Source: Progne subis subis (Eukaryota; Chordata; Aves; Passeriformes; Hirundinidae). Taken from it: a DNA stretch of 64,000 nucleotides. The stretch is taken from positions 62,001 through 126,000 of the forward strand of contig JAKJHU010000338.1 in the NCBI GenBank assembly GCA_022316685.1, given 5' to 3'. How positions within the stretch are numbered: the first letter of the stretch is position 1; every line of letters starts with the position of its first letter. Below, piece by piece: positions 22,251-35,069 of this stretch. The notes beneath the pieces are model-generated. The model saw nothing but the letters and a program-made list of their open reading frames with translations. It did not search any database and was not told where the DNA came from. Made by a program: the position numbers and the translations under genes.

Positions 22251-25080
22251 ACTTTGGCCATGGCTGCTGGCCCTGGCACTGAGGCCAGGAGGGGACAAGT
22301 GACCCTTGCAGCCCTGGGGCCTCATTGCCTCCTTGTCCCTGCTCAGCAGCCTGGCAGGGGCCGCCCCATGGTGCTGCCCTTGGCATTGCACATCCCCACA
22401 TCCCAGTGCCCCAGGAAGAGCCCTGAGCAAGGAGGGAGGGACAGGATCTGCCTTGGCAGGGGCTGGGGCTCAGGCCTTGGCCCTTTGCATTCCTGAAACA
22501 CATCCAGGTTTGCTCAGCACCCAAAGACACCTTTTCCTTGTTTGTCCTCACCAGTCCACAGTGCTTGCAGTGTTCTGCTTAACTAGAACCTGGGGACACT
22601 TTCCTATGAGTTGTGTCCCTCAGTGGGACCCATTAAAAGTAAAAGAAACTTTGGACTTTGAATCTGACTGTGAGTTCTTGAGAAGTTTTTTGAGCACACT
22701 CTCAGGGACTCAGTCTGATGTAAACAGCACCAAAGTCCCAAGAGGGTCATTAAAGTCCTTGTGCTGTGTCTGTGCTGCTGAGCTGGGCTGGGCTTCTGGC
22801 TCAGAGGAAGCTCCTGGCAACCAAGAAGAGCTTGAAAAAGACACTTCTGAGGAGCAGCTCCTTTCCCAGCCCAGCAGGGCTGAGGGCACTGCCTGCAGGT
22901 ACCTGAGAGCAGTGAAGCAGACAGAGGCTTAAAGCAGCTGGGAGGACAATTCTGAGATTATTCGTGGAGAAATCTTCACAGCTTTTGACACAGTCAGTCC
23001 CTGGCTGCAGGCATCTCCTAAAGCTGACCCCTGACAGGACGGAGATGACTGTAAGGATGGCTCTGCTGCTGTTCCTGGTTTGGGGGAGGATGTGCTCCAG
23101 AGCAGGGCTGCCCTGGGCACCATCAGAGGAACAGGGCAGGAGGGCTCCTGCTGCCAGGGGTGGGTGCAGGGGCTGAAGCTGGGGCTGCAGCCAGGGGTGC
23201 CCAGGGCTGTCCTGCAGAGCAGCTCCTGCAGCCCTGAGGGCTCTTGGCCAGGTCAGGGCATCTGCCACCTGCCAGGAGCAGCTCTCAGCCTGCCTGGGAG
23301 CTCCCCATGGATGGTGGAGGGGAGCTGTGGGTGCAAGGAGTGACTCCTGCCAGGGCAGGTCCTGCTGCTGTGGAGAGGGTGCTGTGTGGGCCAGGGCTGC
23401 TCACAGCTCCAGCTCATGCCCCGGTCATTCCCCAAAGAGGGGACTTTTCATAAGCTCATTCAGGGCAGGGGTTTCCTGCTTGGGTCTCTGCTTTCCTGAA
23501 TCTGTGCTCCCGCTTTTCCCTGGCTCAGCTTGGTGGCAATGGAAACTCAGGTGCGCAGGGCAGAGCAGGGGCTGAGGCTCTTGAACCATCCCACTGGGTT
23601 TTCCTGGGATCCTCAGCAAGTGCCTCCAGCTCCCCAGCCTCCAGATCCATGCAGCATCCCCTTTCCATGGTGCCCAGGCCTGGGGGAGCTGTTCTTTAAT
23701 CCCTGCAGCCCTGAGCAGCTGCAGGGCAGAGCTGGCCCAGGGGCTGGGCTGGGCTCTGGCAGCACTGGCAGGGAAGGAGCCCGGGGCCACAGGAACAGCT
23801 CGGGCTGGGACAGCTCCAGCAGCAGAGCCGTGGGCAGGGAGGGAGGGAGGCAGCGCTGAGGGAAGCCCTGCTGCAGGGGAGATGTGGCACCTGCCGGCCC
23901 TGCCCTGCAGGGCACACACTGCCCTGAGCAGCACAGCTCTTGTGTCCCCTCGCAGCCAGCACAGCCCTCAGCCCAGGGGCTCGGGGCCCTCAGTCCCCTC
24001 ATGGGCCGGCAGAGCAGCTCCAGAGATGAAGGGCATCTCTCCTGCCATGTGCCCATTCCCTGCTGACCAGGGCCTGAGGGCCACTTTCCTGCACTGCTGC
24101 TGCCTGGGAGGAGCTGTGCAGGGCTGGGCAGGGAAAGGCTTTTCCTCAGAGCCCAGGTCTCTCTCCCCTTGTCTTGCCCAGGTGATCGTGGCATTGCTGA
24201 TGGGCTCTCCGGGAATGGCAGTTCGAGCTGCAGGCTCAGCCCCAGCCCTTGGGCTCCTCCTGTGCAGGCTGAGGACAGCAATGGGGTGTCCCAGCTCCCT
24301 CTGCACCAAGTATTCTGGGCAGGGCAGGCTGGAGGCTGGGAATGAGCTGACTCTCCTCCAGCAGAGCCATGGACAGGACCCTGGGTGTGTCCTGGGGATG
24401 CCATCCAAGCTGTGAGCTGCCTCCAGGGGACACTGGGGGACAGGAGTGTCCTTGGCCAGGAGTGGGTCTAAGACTCTGAGAAAGGCTGAACCAGTTTGCT
24501 CTGCTGTGGCTGCCTCTGCTCTCGGCTGTGTCAGGCTGATTTTCAGGGGAACACAGGGACTGCCCTCGATCTCAGAAAGGGCAGCTGGGGACAGATGGAG
24601 CCACAGAGCAGCTCCCCTCAGCCTTCACTGAGTTACAGCCACTGCTCTTGCCTTGCACAGTTCTCGCTGATCTCCCTGGGCACAGCAGGAAACCCTCTCC
24701 AGCTGCCTTTGGCCATCACCGTTCCTTAGCCCTGGCACAGGAGATGCTGCCAAGCTCCTCTGCCTCAGGAGCAGTTTGGGCTGATGAAGTCCAACCCCAG
24801 GACTAGCCCCTGTCCCTGTTCCCATGACCCCAGTGCTGCAGAGCAGAGCTGATCCCTCGAATTCCATGGGCAGAGCCCCTGCTCGTCACAGCAATGGGGC
24901 CAGATCCCAGCAGAGCTCCAGGCACGGGGCTGAAGGAAGGGCTCTGAGAAAAGAAAAACTGGGTGGCACAGAGCAGCAGGGGCAGGGCTGGAAGAAGGGG
25001 CTTGGGCATTGCTCAGCAAAGTCTGCCTGGACTTATCACTGTGTCCTCCTTTAACAGGACTCCATGGCCAGAGTGAAGAA

Positions 25081-26013
25081 ATGTCCAACAGCAGCTCCAT
25101 CAGCCACTTCCTCCTGCTGGCACTGGCAGACACGCGGCAGCTGCAGCTCCTGCACTTCTGCCTCTTCCTGGGCATCTCCCTGGCTGCCCTCCTGGCCAAC
25201 GGCCTCATCATCAGCGCCGTAGCCTGCGGCCACCTCCTGCACACGCCCATGTTCTTCTTCCTGCTCAACCTGGCCCTCACCGACCTGGGCTCCATCCTCA
25301 CCACTGTCCCCAAAGCCATGCACAATTCCCTCTGGGACACCAGGCACATCTCCTACAAAGGATGTGCTTCTCAGCTGTTTTTCTTTATCTTGTTCATGTC
25401 AGCAGAGTATTTCCTGCTAACCATCATGTGCTATGACCGCTATGTGTCCATCTGCAAACCCCTGCACTATGGGACCCTCCTGGGCAGCAGAGCTTGTGCC
25501 CACATGGCAGCAGCTGCCTGGGCCAGTGTCTTTCTCTATTCACTGCTGCACACGGACAATACATTTTCCCTGCCCCTGTGCCATGGCAATGCCTTGGGCC
25601 AGTTCTTCTGTGAAATGCCACACATCCTCAAACACTCCTGCTCAAAATCTTACCTCAGGGAACTTGGCCTTCTGGATTTTAGTGCCTCTTTAGGACTTGG
25701 TTATTTTGTGTTCATTGTTTTCTCCTATGTGTAGACCTTCAGGGCCGTCTTGAGGATCCCCTCTGAGCAGGGATGGCATAAAGCCTTTTCCACCTGCCTC
25801 CCTCACCTGGCTGTGGTCTCTTTGTTTATTGGCACTGGCATATTTGCCAACCTGAAGCACCCCTCCATCTCCTCCCCATCCCTGGATCTGGCCCTGTCAG
25901 TTCTGTACTCAGTGCCGCCTCCAGCCCTGAACCCCCTCATCTACAGCCTCAGGAACCAGGAGCTCAAGGCTGAAGTGTGGAGACTGATGACTGGATGGTT
26001 TCAGGAACTTTAA
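25081..26013 (+). pseudogene. Olfactory receptor, family 14-like, copy 1 (nonsense mutation)
   Basis: A single-exon seven-transmembrane receptor of 310 codons, preceded by a splice acceptor (TTTAACAG at 25050-25057), as usual for olfactory receptor coding exons. It has an N-glycosylation site near residue 3, the PMFFFLLNLAL motif in segment 2, MCYDRYVSICKPLHY after segment 3 (a variant of MAYDRYVAIC), KAFSTCLPHL in segment 6 and NPLIYSLRN in segment 7. A TAG at 25732-25734, at the end of segment 5, interrupts the frame; the rest stays open to the normal stop. The other copy has a glutamine codon at this place. Family 14 receptors are expanded in birds and would sit in the cilia of olfactory neurons. 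Confidence 0.93.
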
Positions 26014-26199
26014 ACTGCTGACCAATTTCTGAAAATCACTTGGAATAAAAGTAATCTTTGGTACTTCCTGCTGGTTTCATTTTGGAGGACCTTTTTCTTT
26101 TTTTTGCTTTCTTAGTATTGTCAACATAGAAATATCATTGCTTCTTCCATTTCACATTTTGTTTCTCTCCACCTCCCCTCTGGCCATAGACTGTGTCAA

Positions 26200-26960
26200 T
26201 GAACGGCTGCACTCTTGGTGGCTTTACAGGAACTCAAGGATCTCCCAGCCAAGTTTTCTGCAGAGATCCCCCTTTTGTTCCCTTCTCTGCAGCTGCAGCA
26301 GCAATGTCTGTGTGCAGAGCTGGGGCAGATCAGTGCTGGCACAGCAGCTGTGCCCAGGAGCAGCAGCACTTGGTGTTGCCAGTGCTGCTCCCGTGCCCCT
26401 GCCCCGCTGCCCTCCTGGCCCTGCTGTTGCTGTAGGGCCTGAGTGCTCTCGGGGCCGGGCACAGTGCTGGGGGTGGCAGTGCCGGGGCTGCAGCAGGGAC
26501 AGGCCATGGGCACTGCTGGGGCAGCGCTGACACCTCAGGGCAGGGCCTGGGGGCTCCAGGCTCCTTGCCCAGGCTCTCTCCAGAACACGCCCAGGCCACT
26601 GCTCAGCAGAGAAAAGCCCCGTGAGCAGCCCCAGGGTGGCCGTGGGCAGGCTGGGGGCAAACAGCATGGCTGGGGCTCTGCAAGGTGCCTGGGGGAGATG
26701 GGAAGGAGCAGCAGAGCAGGGGCTGATCCATCCCCACTGCACTGGACACCCCAGGGCAGCGTCCCAGAGCGTCCTCATGCACCTGCCAACAACATCCCCC
26801 CTCTGCAGCCCTGGCCTCTCCCCCAGCTCACACAGGTGCCGCATCCTTGCAGGCACAGACACGGCAGCACTGGCTCAGGAGCCCCTGTTTGCACTGCCCA
26901 GAGCAGGCGTCAGCACCCCCATGGTGTTGGTGTGGGGAGATGAACCTGAGTGAGCACAAA
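26200..26960 (-). other. GC-rich block with a conserved 210-codon minus-strand frame
   Basis: The frame at 26224-26862 (minus) is matched by 55907-56536 (plus) in the other arm, nearly full length and with few changes. It carries no domain I know, and opposite-strand frames are also open, so GC bias with recent duplication is enough to explain it. I do not call a gene. Confidence 0.4.
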
Positions 26961-27059
26961 TGCCATCATCAGCTCCTGGGGCCAGGAAGGGCTGGGGGAC
27001 AGCAGGGAAACCACTCAGGTTTGTGGTGTCCTCTGAAGTCATCCAGAAAGTTTGTTCCC

Positions 27060-27595
27060 ATGAGCTGTGAGTTTCCTGTGCCACTGCAGACGTTGTTGCT
27101 CAGAGCCAGGGCTGCCTGGCAGCCACCCCCAAACTGCCCTCAGCATTTCCTTTGCCTCACCTTGGCTTTCTTTACTCTTCCTGGTGCAAATTTCTTCATG
27201 CTGCCCTACCCTGTTCGCTCCCCTGCAAACAGCCCAGCCCTGTTTACCTTTCCTCTCTGGCCCTACTCCCCATTTCAGTTCCTGAGTTCCTGGCACCATG
27301 GGAATGTCCCTTTGGGAGCAGGATCATCCTCCAAGTGCTTCAGGAATTGTCTGCAGTCTCCTGCAGTGCCTCGTGCTGCTCCCTTGCCAGAGGCACCACA
27401 GGCCAGGGGGGCACAACTAGGCTGCTGTGTCTGGCTGTGGGGCTCCCTGTTCTGGGCAAGGAGGAGGAGCTGCAGAGGCTCTGCAGGACTGACAGGATGG
27501 GCTTTGGGGCTGTGAGGAGAAGCTGAGGCACCTGGGCTGCTGGAGCTTCTGGAGAGGAGGCCTAGGGCTCATCCTGCAACTGCTGCAAGGGTGGT
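27060..27595. repeat. Low-copy block P, left-arm copy
   Basis: An uninterrupted copy of the block found at 10596-11075 and 55170-55640. Here the sequence reads CTGGCAGCCACCCCCAAACTG, which shows the host sequence before ERV2 joined the 10.6-kb copy. The minus-strand frame ending ADNS is kept (27340-27531). Confidence 0.8.
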
Positions 27596-27596
27596 T

Positions 27597-28205
27597 TCAG
27601 AGAATCACAGAATCAGCCAGGTTGGAAAGGACCTTGGGCATCATCATGTTCAACCTGTGCCCTGACACTGCCTTGTCTCCTCTGAGCCTCCTCTTCTCCA
27701 TGATAAACAACCCCAGCTCCCTCAGCTGCTTCTCACAGGACTTGTGTTCCAGACCTGTCACCAGCTTTGTCACCCTTCTCTGGACACACTCGAACTCCTC
27801 CATGTCCTTCCTAAATTGGGAGCCCAGAACTGAACACAGCACTTGAGGTGTTGCCCCAACCAGTGCTGAGCACAGGGGAAGAATCACTGCCCTGCTCCTG
27901 CTGCCCACACTGTCCCTGATCCAGGCCAGGTGCCATTGGCCTTCTTGGCCACCTGGGCACACTGCTGGCTCATGTCCAGCCTGCTCTCCATCTGTCCCCG
28001 CAGGTCCCTTTCTGCCTGGCTGCTGTCCAGCCACTCTGTCCCCAGCCGGTAGCGCTGCAGGGGTTGTAGTAGCCAAAGTGCAGGACCTGGCACTTGGACT
28101 TGTTAAATCTCATATTGTTGGATTTGGCCCCTGAATCCAGCCTGTCCTGGGCCCTTTGCAGAGTCCTCCTACACTCCAGCAGATCAACAATCCCAGATAA
28201 TTTTG
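27597..28205 (-). mobile_element. CR1 LINE 3' fragment
   Basis: It begins at the 3' tail (AGAATCACAGAATCAGCC on the plus strand) and extends about 600 bases into the CR1 3' end, up to the minisatellite. Inverted copy at 54640-55170. Confidence 0.92.
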
Positions 28206-28225
28206 TGTCACCACAGTTCTATGAT

Positions 28226-29110
28226 GCTGTAGAGTGTCACAATGGTCTCCATGATTCTATGATGAACCCCAGTGTCACAATGTCCCTTTGCTTCCATGGG
28301 AAACCTTGGTGTCACAGAGTGGCTTGGATCCTTGGGCCCTGCAGTGTCACAATGGTGCCTTGGTCCCTCCAGGCGCTGCAGTGTCACAATGCATCCTTGG
28401 TTCCATGAGATCTGGCAATTCAGCAATGATCTCTTCATTCCAATATCACAGTGGCCTCTTGGTCCCAAGGGACACCACAGTGACTCACATGTTTCCTTCA
28501 TTCCAGGAGTCCCTGAGGAGCAGCACTGGCCCCTTGGTTCCATGGGGCCCTGCAGTGTCACATTGGCCCCATCAGGACACCAGGTCCTGCTCTGTCCCAA
28601 TGCTCTGCATGGTTCCACCAGGCCCTGCAGTGTCACAGTGGCCTCTTGGTTCCATCAGGCCTCAGAGGGCCATAATGTGTTCCCTGGAGCTGCAGTGTCA
28701 CAGTGGAGCCCTGGTTACACAAGATCCTGCAGTGTCACCAGGGACCTTTCGTTCCATGGGGCACCCCAGTGGCACAATTGTTCCCTCAGTTCCAAGAGTC
28801 CTTGCAATGGAACACTGGCCCCTTGATTCCATTGGGCCCAGGGTCTCACCAGGGTCTCCTTGGTTCTGCAGTGGCACAATGGCCCCTTGGCTCAGCAAGG
28901 CCCCACAGGGTCACACTGGCCTCTGTGGTTCCACCAGGCCCCAGACTGTCACCATGGGTTCCTTGCTTGCATTTAGCCCCACAGTGTCACAGTGGCCCCG
29001 TGGCTCTATTGGTGCCATGTCGTGCACAATGTCACTCTGGTCCTCTTAGTGCCACCAGGCCCTGCAGTGTCACAATGGCCCCTTGCTTCCCCAGGGCCCT
29101 GCAGTGTCAC
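28226..29110. repeat. 37-bp minisatellite array
   Basis: About 20-24 degenerate units with the core GTGTCACAATGG and CCTTGGTTCCA, spaced mostly 35-38 bases. The other arm has only about half as many units (54110-54560). The apparent 184-253 codon frames are by-products of the repeat. Confidence 0.85.
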
Positions 29111-29114
29111 CATC

Positions 29115-29740
29115 ATCAGAGAATCAAGCAGGCTGGAAAAGACCTTGGAGTGCATCAAGTCCAACCTGTGACCCAACACCACCTTGTCACCCAAACCATG
29201 GCACTGAGTGTCACATCCAGTCATTCCTTAGACACTTCCACAGACAGTGAGTCATCCATCTCCCTGGGCAGCCCATTCCAGTGCCCAATCACACATTCTG
29301 TGAAGAATATTTCCTAATGTCCGGCTTAAACCTCCCCATGTGCAGCTTGAGGCCATGTCCTCTTGTCCTGTCACTGTTCCCTGGGAAAAGATACCACCCC
29401 CACCTGGCAGCACCCTCCTGTCAGTAAAGAGTGATGAGGTCTCCCCTGAGCCTCCTCTTCTCCAGGATAAACAACCCCAGCTCCCTCAGGTGCTCCTCAC
29501 AGGACTTGTGCTCCAGAACCCTCACCAGCCTTGTTGCCCTACTCTGGACATGCTCCAGCCCATCCACGTCCTTAATGAATTGGGGGGCCCAGAACTGGAC
29601 ACAGCACTCGCGGTGCTGCCCAACCAGTCGAGAGCAAAGGGAAGAATCACTGCCCTGTTCCTGCTGCCCACACTGTTCCTGATCCATAGGAGTGCCAGGG
29701 GTTGGATGAGGGAAATGGTGGGGAGGGGGACAAAGTCTGA
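29115..29740 (-). mobile_element. CR1 LINE 3' fragment
   Basis: A second CR1 3' end with its own tail at about 29115, longer and less truncated than the first. Inverted copy at 53490-54110. Confidence 0.92.
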
Positions 29741-30150
29741 TTGATTGTCAGCCATGAAAGGTCTTGATTTTCATATCTGTTCAGACTGCATTAGAAGGTG
29801 CTGGGAGTCAATATCAATTGGACATTGCTGATATCAATCTATAAACAGGAAAATGAAACTGGAAAACAGTTCTCTCTGCATTGTTTTCAGTATAGTGTGT
29901 TCCCTTTGAATACACTTCTGAAATTGTCTAATTAACCACACAAGAACTAAAAACTTCAATTATTCCCATGGGCTTTTCTTGTTTGGTATATTGAACAAAT
30001 TTTTACAAGCTTTTCTCCCTGAATTCCTGAACCGAAGAGCTCAAGAAAGAAGAGGCCTCTGGAGTAGCAAAATTCATCAGCAACCTCCAAAGGGCTGAGG
30101 ATCCATCCTCACCAGAGCAGGAATGAACAGAAATGGGCACAGCTTTCTGG
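29741..30150. repeat. Low-copy block D, left-arm copy
   Basis: A roughly 400-bp segment shared with 46250-46700, 53080-53480 and, in part, 11440-11560. It always lies beside a CR1 5' break except at 46 kb. Not coding. Confidence 0.75.
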
Positions 30151-30159
30151 CTGCCCCAG

Positions 30160-30470
30160 CTTTGGGATGGGCCCTGGGCCTGGAGCAGGAGGAGTTCTTG
30201 AGAGCCTCAAGGTCAGGGCTTTGCTCTGTGCCTCTGTCCCTGCAGGCTGTCGTCATCCCCCGGCTGCCCCACCTCGCTGGCCTCTTCCTTTGCTGACAGC
30301 TCTGCGTCCTGCCTGCCTCTGCCTGGGCACACAGAGCCTTGGGCTGCTCCAGGCTCCTCCTGGGGGATGTGTTGTACCACAGCCCTGCCCTGGGAGGGAA
30401 ATTCCTTTCTCCTGGTGTCCAGTCTGGGCCTCCCCAGCTGCCCTTGGTGCCATTATTTCCTTCTCAGGCT
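30160..30470. repeat. Inverted partner of 21860-22250
   Basis: The segment 30230-30460 is the reverse complement of 21950-22190. It forms the inner edge of the right zinc-finger arm. No gene. Confidence 0.75.
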
Positions 30471-33400
30471 GTTTTATACAAAGAAGAAAATTCCAGCATC
30501 CCTGGAACCACTTTCAATCCCTCCCTGGCTACTCCTCTCTTCAGTGTGCACACCACTGAGCCCAGAGCCACAATCCTCTACATGCTGCTTGTGTGATGAG
30601 GCCTCCAAACCCCACCTTGGGAGGTTTTTGGGTCATCTCCAAGGTCAGTGAAAATAGAAGCAGTGGTCAAAGGTATTTGCTTCAAAATAATGCAGTGACA
30701 GAACAAGGGTCAATAGCTTTTAACTGAATGAGGGTGGATTTGGATTTGTTAGAAGGAGGAAATATTTTAAATGAGAGTGGCACAACACTGCAATCATTTT
30801 TACAGAGAAGTGGATGCCCCAGTCCCAGGAATGCTCCAAGAGCAGGAGCTTGGTGCAACCAGACATAGTGAAACCCCCTCCCCAAGGACAGAATCCCTGT
30901 TGTGTGGGTTCTCTGATGTGCTGGGTGACCTCACAACACTTCTGGCCAGAATGTCTGCTGAGGAGCAGCCAGGCTGCTGCAGTGGCAGTGACCTCACAGC
31001 CATCACCATGGCAGCCCTGTCCCCTGGGCCTGGCTCTCCCCTTTCCTCTGCCCCTGCCTTGTCTCTGTTGGGATGAAGTTTTGTCATTAATATTTTGTTC
31101 CCAAGGCACTGGGGCTAATCGCTTCCCAGTCAGGCTCCTGGAGCAGAAGTGGCTTTTCAGAGCCCATCCAAAAGTGAGCCCTGGAGCAGCAGCTCTGCAG
31201 TGGTGGCCACCAGGCCGCCTTGCCAAGGGAGGCTTCTGGCCATGGCCTGGAAGCAGCTGCTGCTGCCAAGGTGCCTTTGGTGCCTCAGGCTCTCCCTGGC
31301 ACAGCTCCCAGCACGGCACTCTGCACTTGTGCCCGAGGCCTTCACTGTGTTGGGGCTGGCCTGGGGCTTTTCCTGCAGCGGGATCTGCCCTGGTCCTGGC
31401 ACAGGAAAGGCAGTTCCTGCTGGAGCAGGAGGTTCGGCCTGCAATGGGCTCAAACAACTCCAGCAAAGCCCTGTTTGTAAAGCCCCCACTGGGAAATGAA
31501 GGAGGGATCGTCATGATGGTTTTTTTAATTCACTTTCAGCAGTGAATAATGCTGAAAGTAGCCTGACTCCTCCATCCAAAAGTTCAACCTCCTGAGAGGG
31601 AGCTGAATCTGTGGCAGAGCTGGTAAAATCCCCAGAGAAAGGAATAACCAAGTGACACCACTGAGATCTTCTGCAGAGCTGCTGATCGGGCACAGCCTGG
31701 GCACATCTGACTGACAGGGCAGCACTTCAGACCAGAAAAGCCTCATCCCAAATTTTAACGGCAGTGTCTCCTGACATTTCCCTTCTTGGGAGAGTGTGGA
31801 GATTTCTCCCTGCAGTGGGCACACCCCTCAAGGTCACTGCTCGAGTCTGAGCCAAAGGGATTTACCCATGGTCATTGTTCTGGGAGAGTGAAATCAGTCT
31901 CTACTTAATTACTGGTTTTGCTTTAATACAATTACTTCTAAATTGCTTCCTTTTTTAGCCTGAGTGTCCCTCATTTAATGCAGTTCCACAAGCTCATGCT
32001 TCTCATTTCATGAGACATCTGGGATGCAAAGGCCTTGTTAAGAAGGACAAAAACAGAGGGAAGTGATTTGAAAGTATTAGGAAAAAATTACCCTCCTTAT
32101 ATACAAGGTTCAACAAGTCACTCCCTGCATTTCTCCATCTCAGATTCTTTCAGTCATTTACTCTGAGAGGTGCAGCTTGTTCTGATGGTTATCATGGACT
32201 GAAAACCTCACCAATGGCACAACTCCCCAGTCCACTAGCAAAGGAATGGACAAGTTGTAAAGTCCTCCAGACATTTGTCCTGCTTTGCTGCAAGAGTTGT
32301 GCTGCACACAGTGTGGAAAGCCAAGAGAAGCTGCAGTTGGTGGCACATCCTGTGACAGGAGCTGCACCTCACTGTCCAGGAAAGGTTCTTGAAAAGAGGA
32401 GACAGCACTGTGGAGAAGATTCCTGGAAAACTGAAACAACTTTACAGATGTGAAATGAAAATGAAAAGAAAAAAAAAACAAGATGTATTCCTCAATTTAT
32501 TTCTATGCTCCATTTTTCATGGTGCACTACTTCTCCATCCCATTAATCCCAAATGGATTTCACCTCTAAGACCGATGACTTAGTGAGTTTTAGACAGTGT
32601 AAAATACCATGAGCTATGCACAGTTTGTCTTCCTGTTTTTGTTGGAAAGCAGTGCTGGGGACACAAGTGCAGTTCTTGGGTCGGGCACAAATCCTAGAGG
32701 CAGGGAATGTGCCCTGACAGTGTCTGAGCCTCAGCAGGGACAATGCACAGCAGCGTTGCTGTGCTGGGTTCCCACGGAACCATGCCAGGAGCAGCTGCTG
32801 AGGTCAGAAGCCATGGCAGCCACCACCCTGCTGCAAAGGCCCTTGGCAGGGTGGGCTCCTGCCCTGGCTCTGTGTGCCAGGAGCCGGCAGCGCTGGGTGC
32901 AGGGAGCCCAGGGAGGGCACAGAAATGCTGGGCTGAGAAATGCTGGGGGGGACAGCGAGAGGGGCGTGTGCAGCCGGCCAGGGCACAGGAGCAGCACGCA
33001 CAGGGGCACAGCCTGCAGGACAGATGGCCAAGGGCTGGGCAGGGCTGGCAGGGCCACAGGCACCCAGGCCTTTGTCCCCTGGGCTCTGGCAGCGCCTCTG
33101 GAGGCCCCACAGAAGGAACTTTCCTTTCAGGGGCTGCACTTTGGTCCTCCCTGGCCCCTCCCTGAGGAGGCTGGCAGGGGTTGCAGTTTGATGACATTTG
33201 TCCTTGCTGTCCCTCCCATCCCACTGCCCCACAAACAGCCCCGAGGCACCCGTGAGGGACAGGCCCTGCTGTGCCAGGCCTGGGCTCAGGGCTTGGCCTT
33301 TCTGCTTCCTCCAGCCAAGCCAGGCCTTGCTCAGCCCTGCAGTTCCTGCTGCTGTGCCCCAAGCTCCCTTGGCTGGTGCTGGAAAGGGACTTGAGGTACC

Positions 33401-33539
33401 TCGATGCCCTCGGGTGGTGCATGGGAGAAAAGAACAAACTTCTCAGGAGGGTGGAGAACAAACTTTTAGTTGCAAACTTGGGAAATCTTAGAGCAACATG
33501 GAGTTACAGTAAATCCTTCAGAATGCACTGACTGAGCAA
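30471..33539. other. Region without a recognised gene
   Basis: AT-rich parts (30.5-30.8, 31.9-32.6 kb) alternate with GC-rich parts (32.7-33.4 kb). Long frames such as that at 32609-33394 overlap frames on the other strand and have no recognisable domains. Only 31140-31470 has a second copy in the window. Confidence 0.45.
31140..31470. repeat. Low-copy segment, inverted copy at 41755-42065
   Basis: About 310 bases match the reverse complement of 41755-42065 with few differences. Both copies keep open frames on both strands; I do not recognise a protein. Its centre (36.6 kb) differs from those of the two large palindromes. Confidence 0.8.
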
Positions 33540-34480
33540 ACTCTAACCTGTTAACTTCCAGATCTCCAGATTTTGAGAAGAGGAAGTCAGGAGAAGAGAG
33601 AGGGAGAGAGAGACCCACAGTCGCCCTTGGATCCAGTGCCATCTCAGCTGTGAGCTCCAGGTCCATGGGATGTGTCAGTGTCACAGCCGTGTCACAGCCT
33701 CACCTGCTCTGGTCCCTCTCACAGGTGGGGTTTTTGGGGTGCCAGGGGCTTGGCAGCCACTTTGGGGCTGGACCAGAGGCTGCAGTGGCTGGGGCTGGGG
33801 CAGTGACCGCCCCACCTACGCAAAACTTGCCCTGGCCCCCAAACACCCACTGGAGATGTCTGGGGCCATTCATCATTTCTCTGCTCTCCAGCACCAAGGC
33901 AATGGCCTCTGACTGCAGCTCTGAGTTCATGCCCAAGGCAACCACCCCTGGCAATGGGGCTGCATGGAGCTGCTCTCAGGAAACCACCCAAGAGTTGGGG
34001 AGTGGCCCAAGACCACCTCAGAAATGTGGGACACCCTAAAATTTCTTCAGGAATGTGGAATATCCAAAAACTCACTCAGGAACCAGCTCCCTGTCCCTTG
34101 GTCATTCCCAGCCTTGGGCTGTCTCATTTCAGACCCAACCCCACCTCCCTAGTCTCAACCGCAAGCCATCTCACCCCTCCTGGACATCAAGACCCCCTTA
34201 CCAAGCTCTATTTCCCCAATTTCACACCTCCCAAACCACATCCCACGCATCCTGCCCCACCTAAAGCCCACCTCACTCCTCCTGATTTGCATCCCACTTC
34301 ACCCAATCCCTTTCCAACCCCATCCCTGACTCACGGGGTGTGCAATCAAGTAATTCTGTGGTGAGATTGAGTAGTTTTAGCATTGACTGCTTTTGAGGTG
34401 ACAGATCAAACCCTCTCATCTCTTTGAGCGCCAAGAAATGGAGACCACCACACCAAATATCCTCAAACCCTCAAATCCTC
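33540..34480. repeat. Downstream flank of zinc-finger copy 2 (inverted copy of 17940-18710)
   Basis: Reverse complement of the flank of copy 1, including the GAGAGAGAGGGAGAGAGAG run near 33600. No gene of its own. Confidence 0.8.
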
Positions 34481-34969
34481 TCCAGTATCTCCCTGAGTCC
34501 TGGATTGCCCTGAAATGTCAGGGGCTTACCCTGGCATTCAGGTGGTTTTAGAGTCTTTTGCCGTCTGCACAGCTCTGTGCTAGAAACCTAATATTACTGG
34601 TTTTTCACCCTGTGATATACTATACTACTATATTTCACACTGTTGTGGCCTGCAATGCTTCCTGCAGTGAAGGAAGTTTTTCCCATGGACTGAAATCAAA
34701 TCCAGTGTCTCTCTGAGCTCTGGGCTGGGGTCCTAGACCCCCCTGCCCAGGTTTCTGACCCTCCAGGGCAACCAAAGGAATGCCCTGGACTCCAACACTG
34801 AAACACTAGTAAAACATGAGGCTTTAGATACCTTTGATGAATTTGTTGACTTTTATCCCCAGTTTTGTCTGGTTTAGAGGGATGAAGATGAATTAAAAGA
34901 ATATTAGGGACAATCGAACAAGAGGACCACCAGCCCAGTGTCTTCCCAATGCAGATCGCTGGGAATGTG
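34481..34969. other. No gene seen
   Basis: Mixed-composition sequence between the duplicated flank and the zinc-finger array; the part beyond 34850 corresponds to the 3' untranslated region of copy 1 (TTTTGTTATAATTATC and ATCCCTTTAA-like stretches). Confidence 0.4.
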
Positions 34970-35069
34970 GCTCACCAATTCTCTGCCCAATATGGGTCAT
35001 CTGAAGCAGGAGTAAGTTGGAGCACTGCACAAAGCTCTTCCCGCAGCTGGGGCACTCTTAGGCCTTCCC

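Larger units (their letters stand above)
22480..30215. repeat. Left arm of the olfactory receptor inverted duplication
   Basis: This 7.7-kb block is repeated in inverse orientation at 53010-59850 with the same order of parts: receptor upstream region, receptor, GC-rich block, block P, CR1, 37-bp minisatellite, CR1, block D. Boundaries are approximate. The 22.5-25.0 kb part holds no gene I can support; it corresponds to 57.7-59.85 kb with several length differences. Confidence 0.88.

Noticed and set aside
28272..29317. Frames of 184-253 codons at 28.3-29.3 kb
   Set aside because: They run along the 37-bp minisatellite and into a CR1 tail.
32609..33461. Overlapping 261- and 255-codon frames on opposite strands
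   Set aside because: GC-rich sequence, no domain, no promoter and no second copy in the window to test for constraint.
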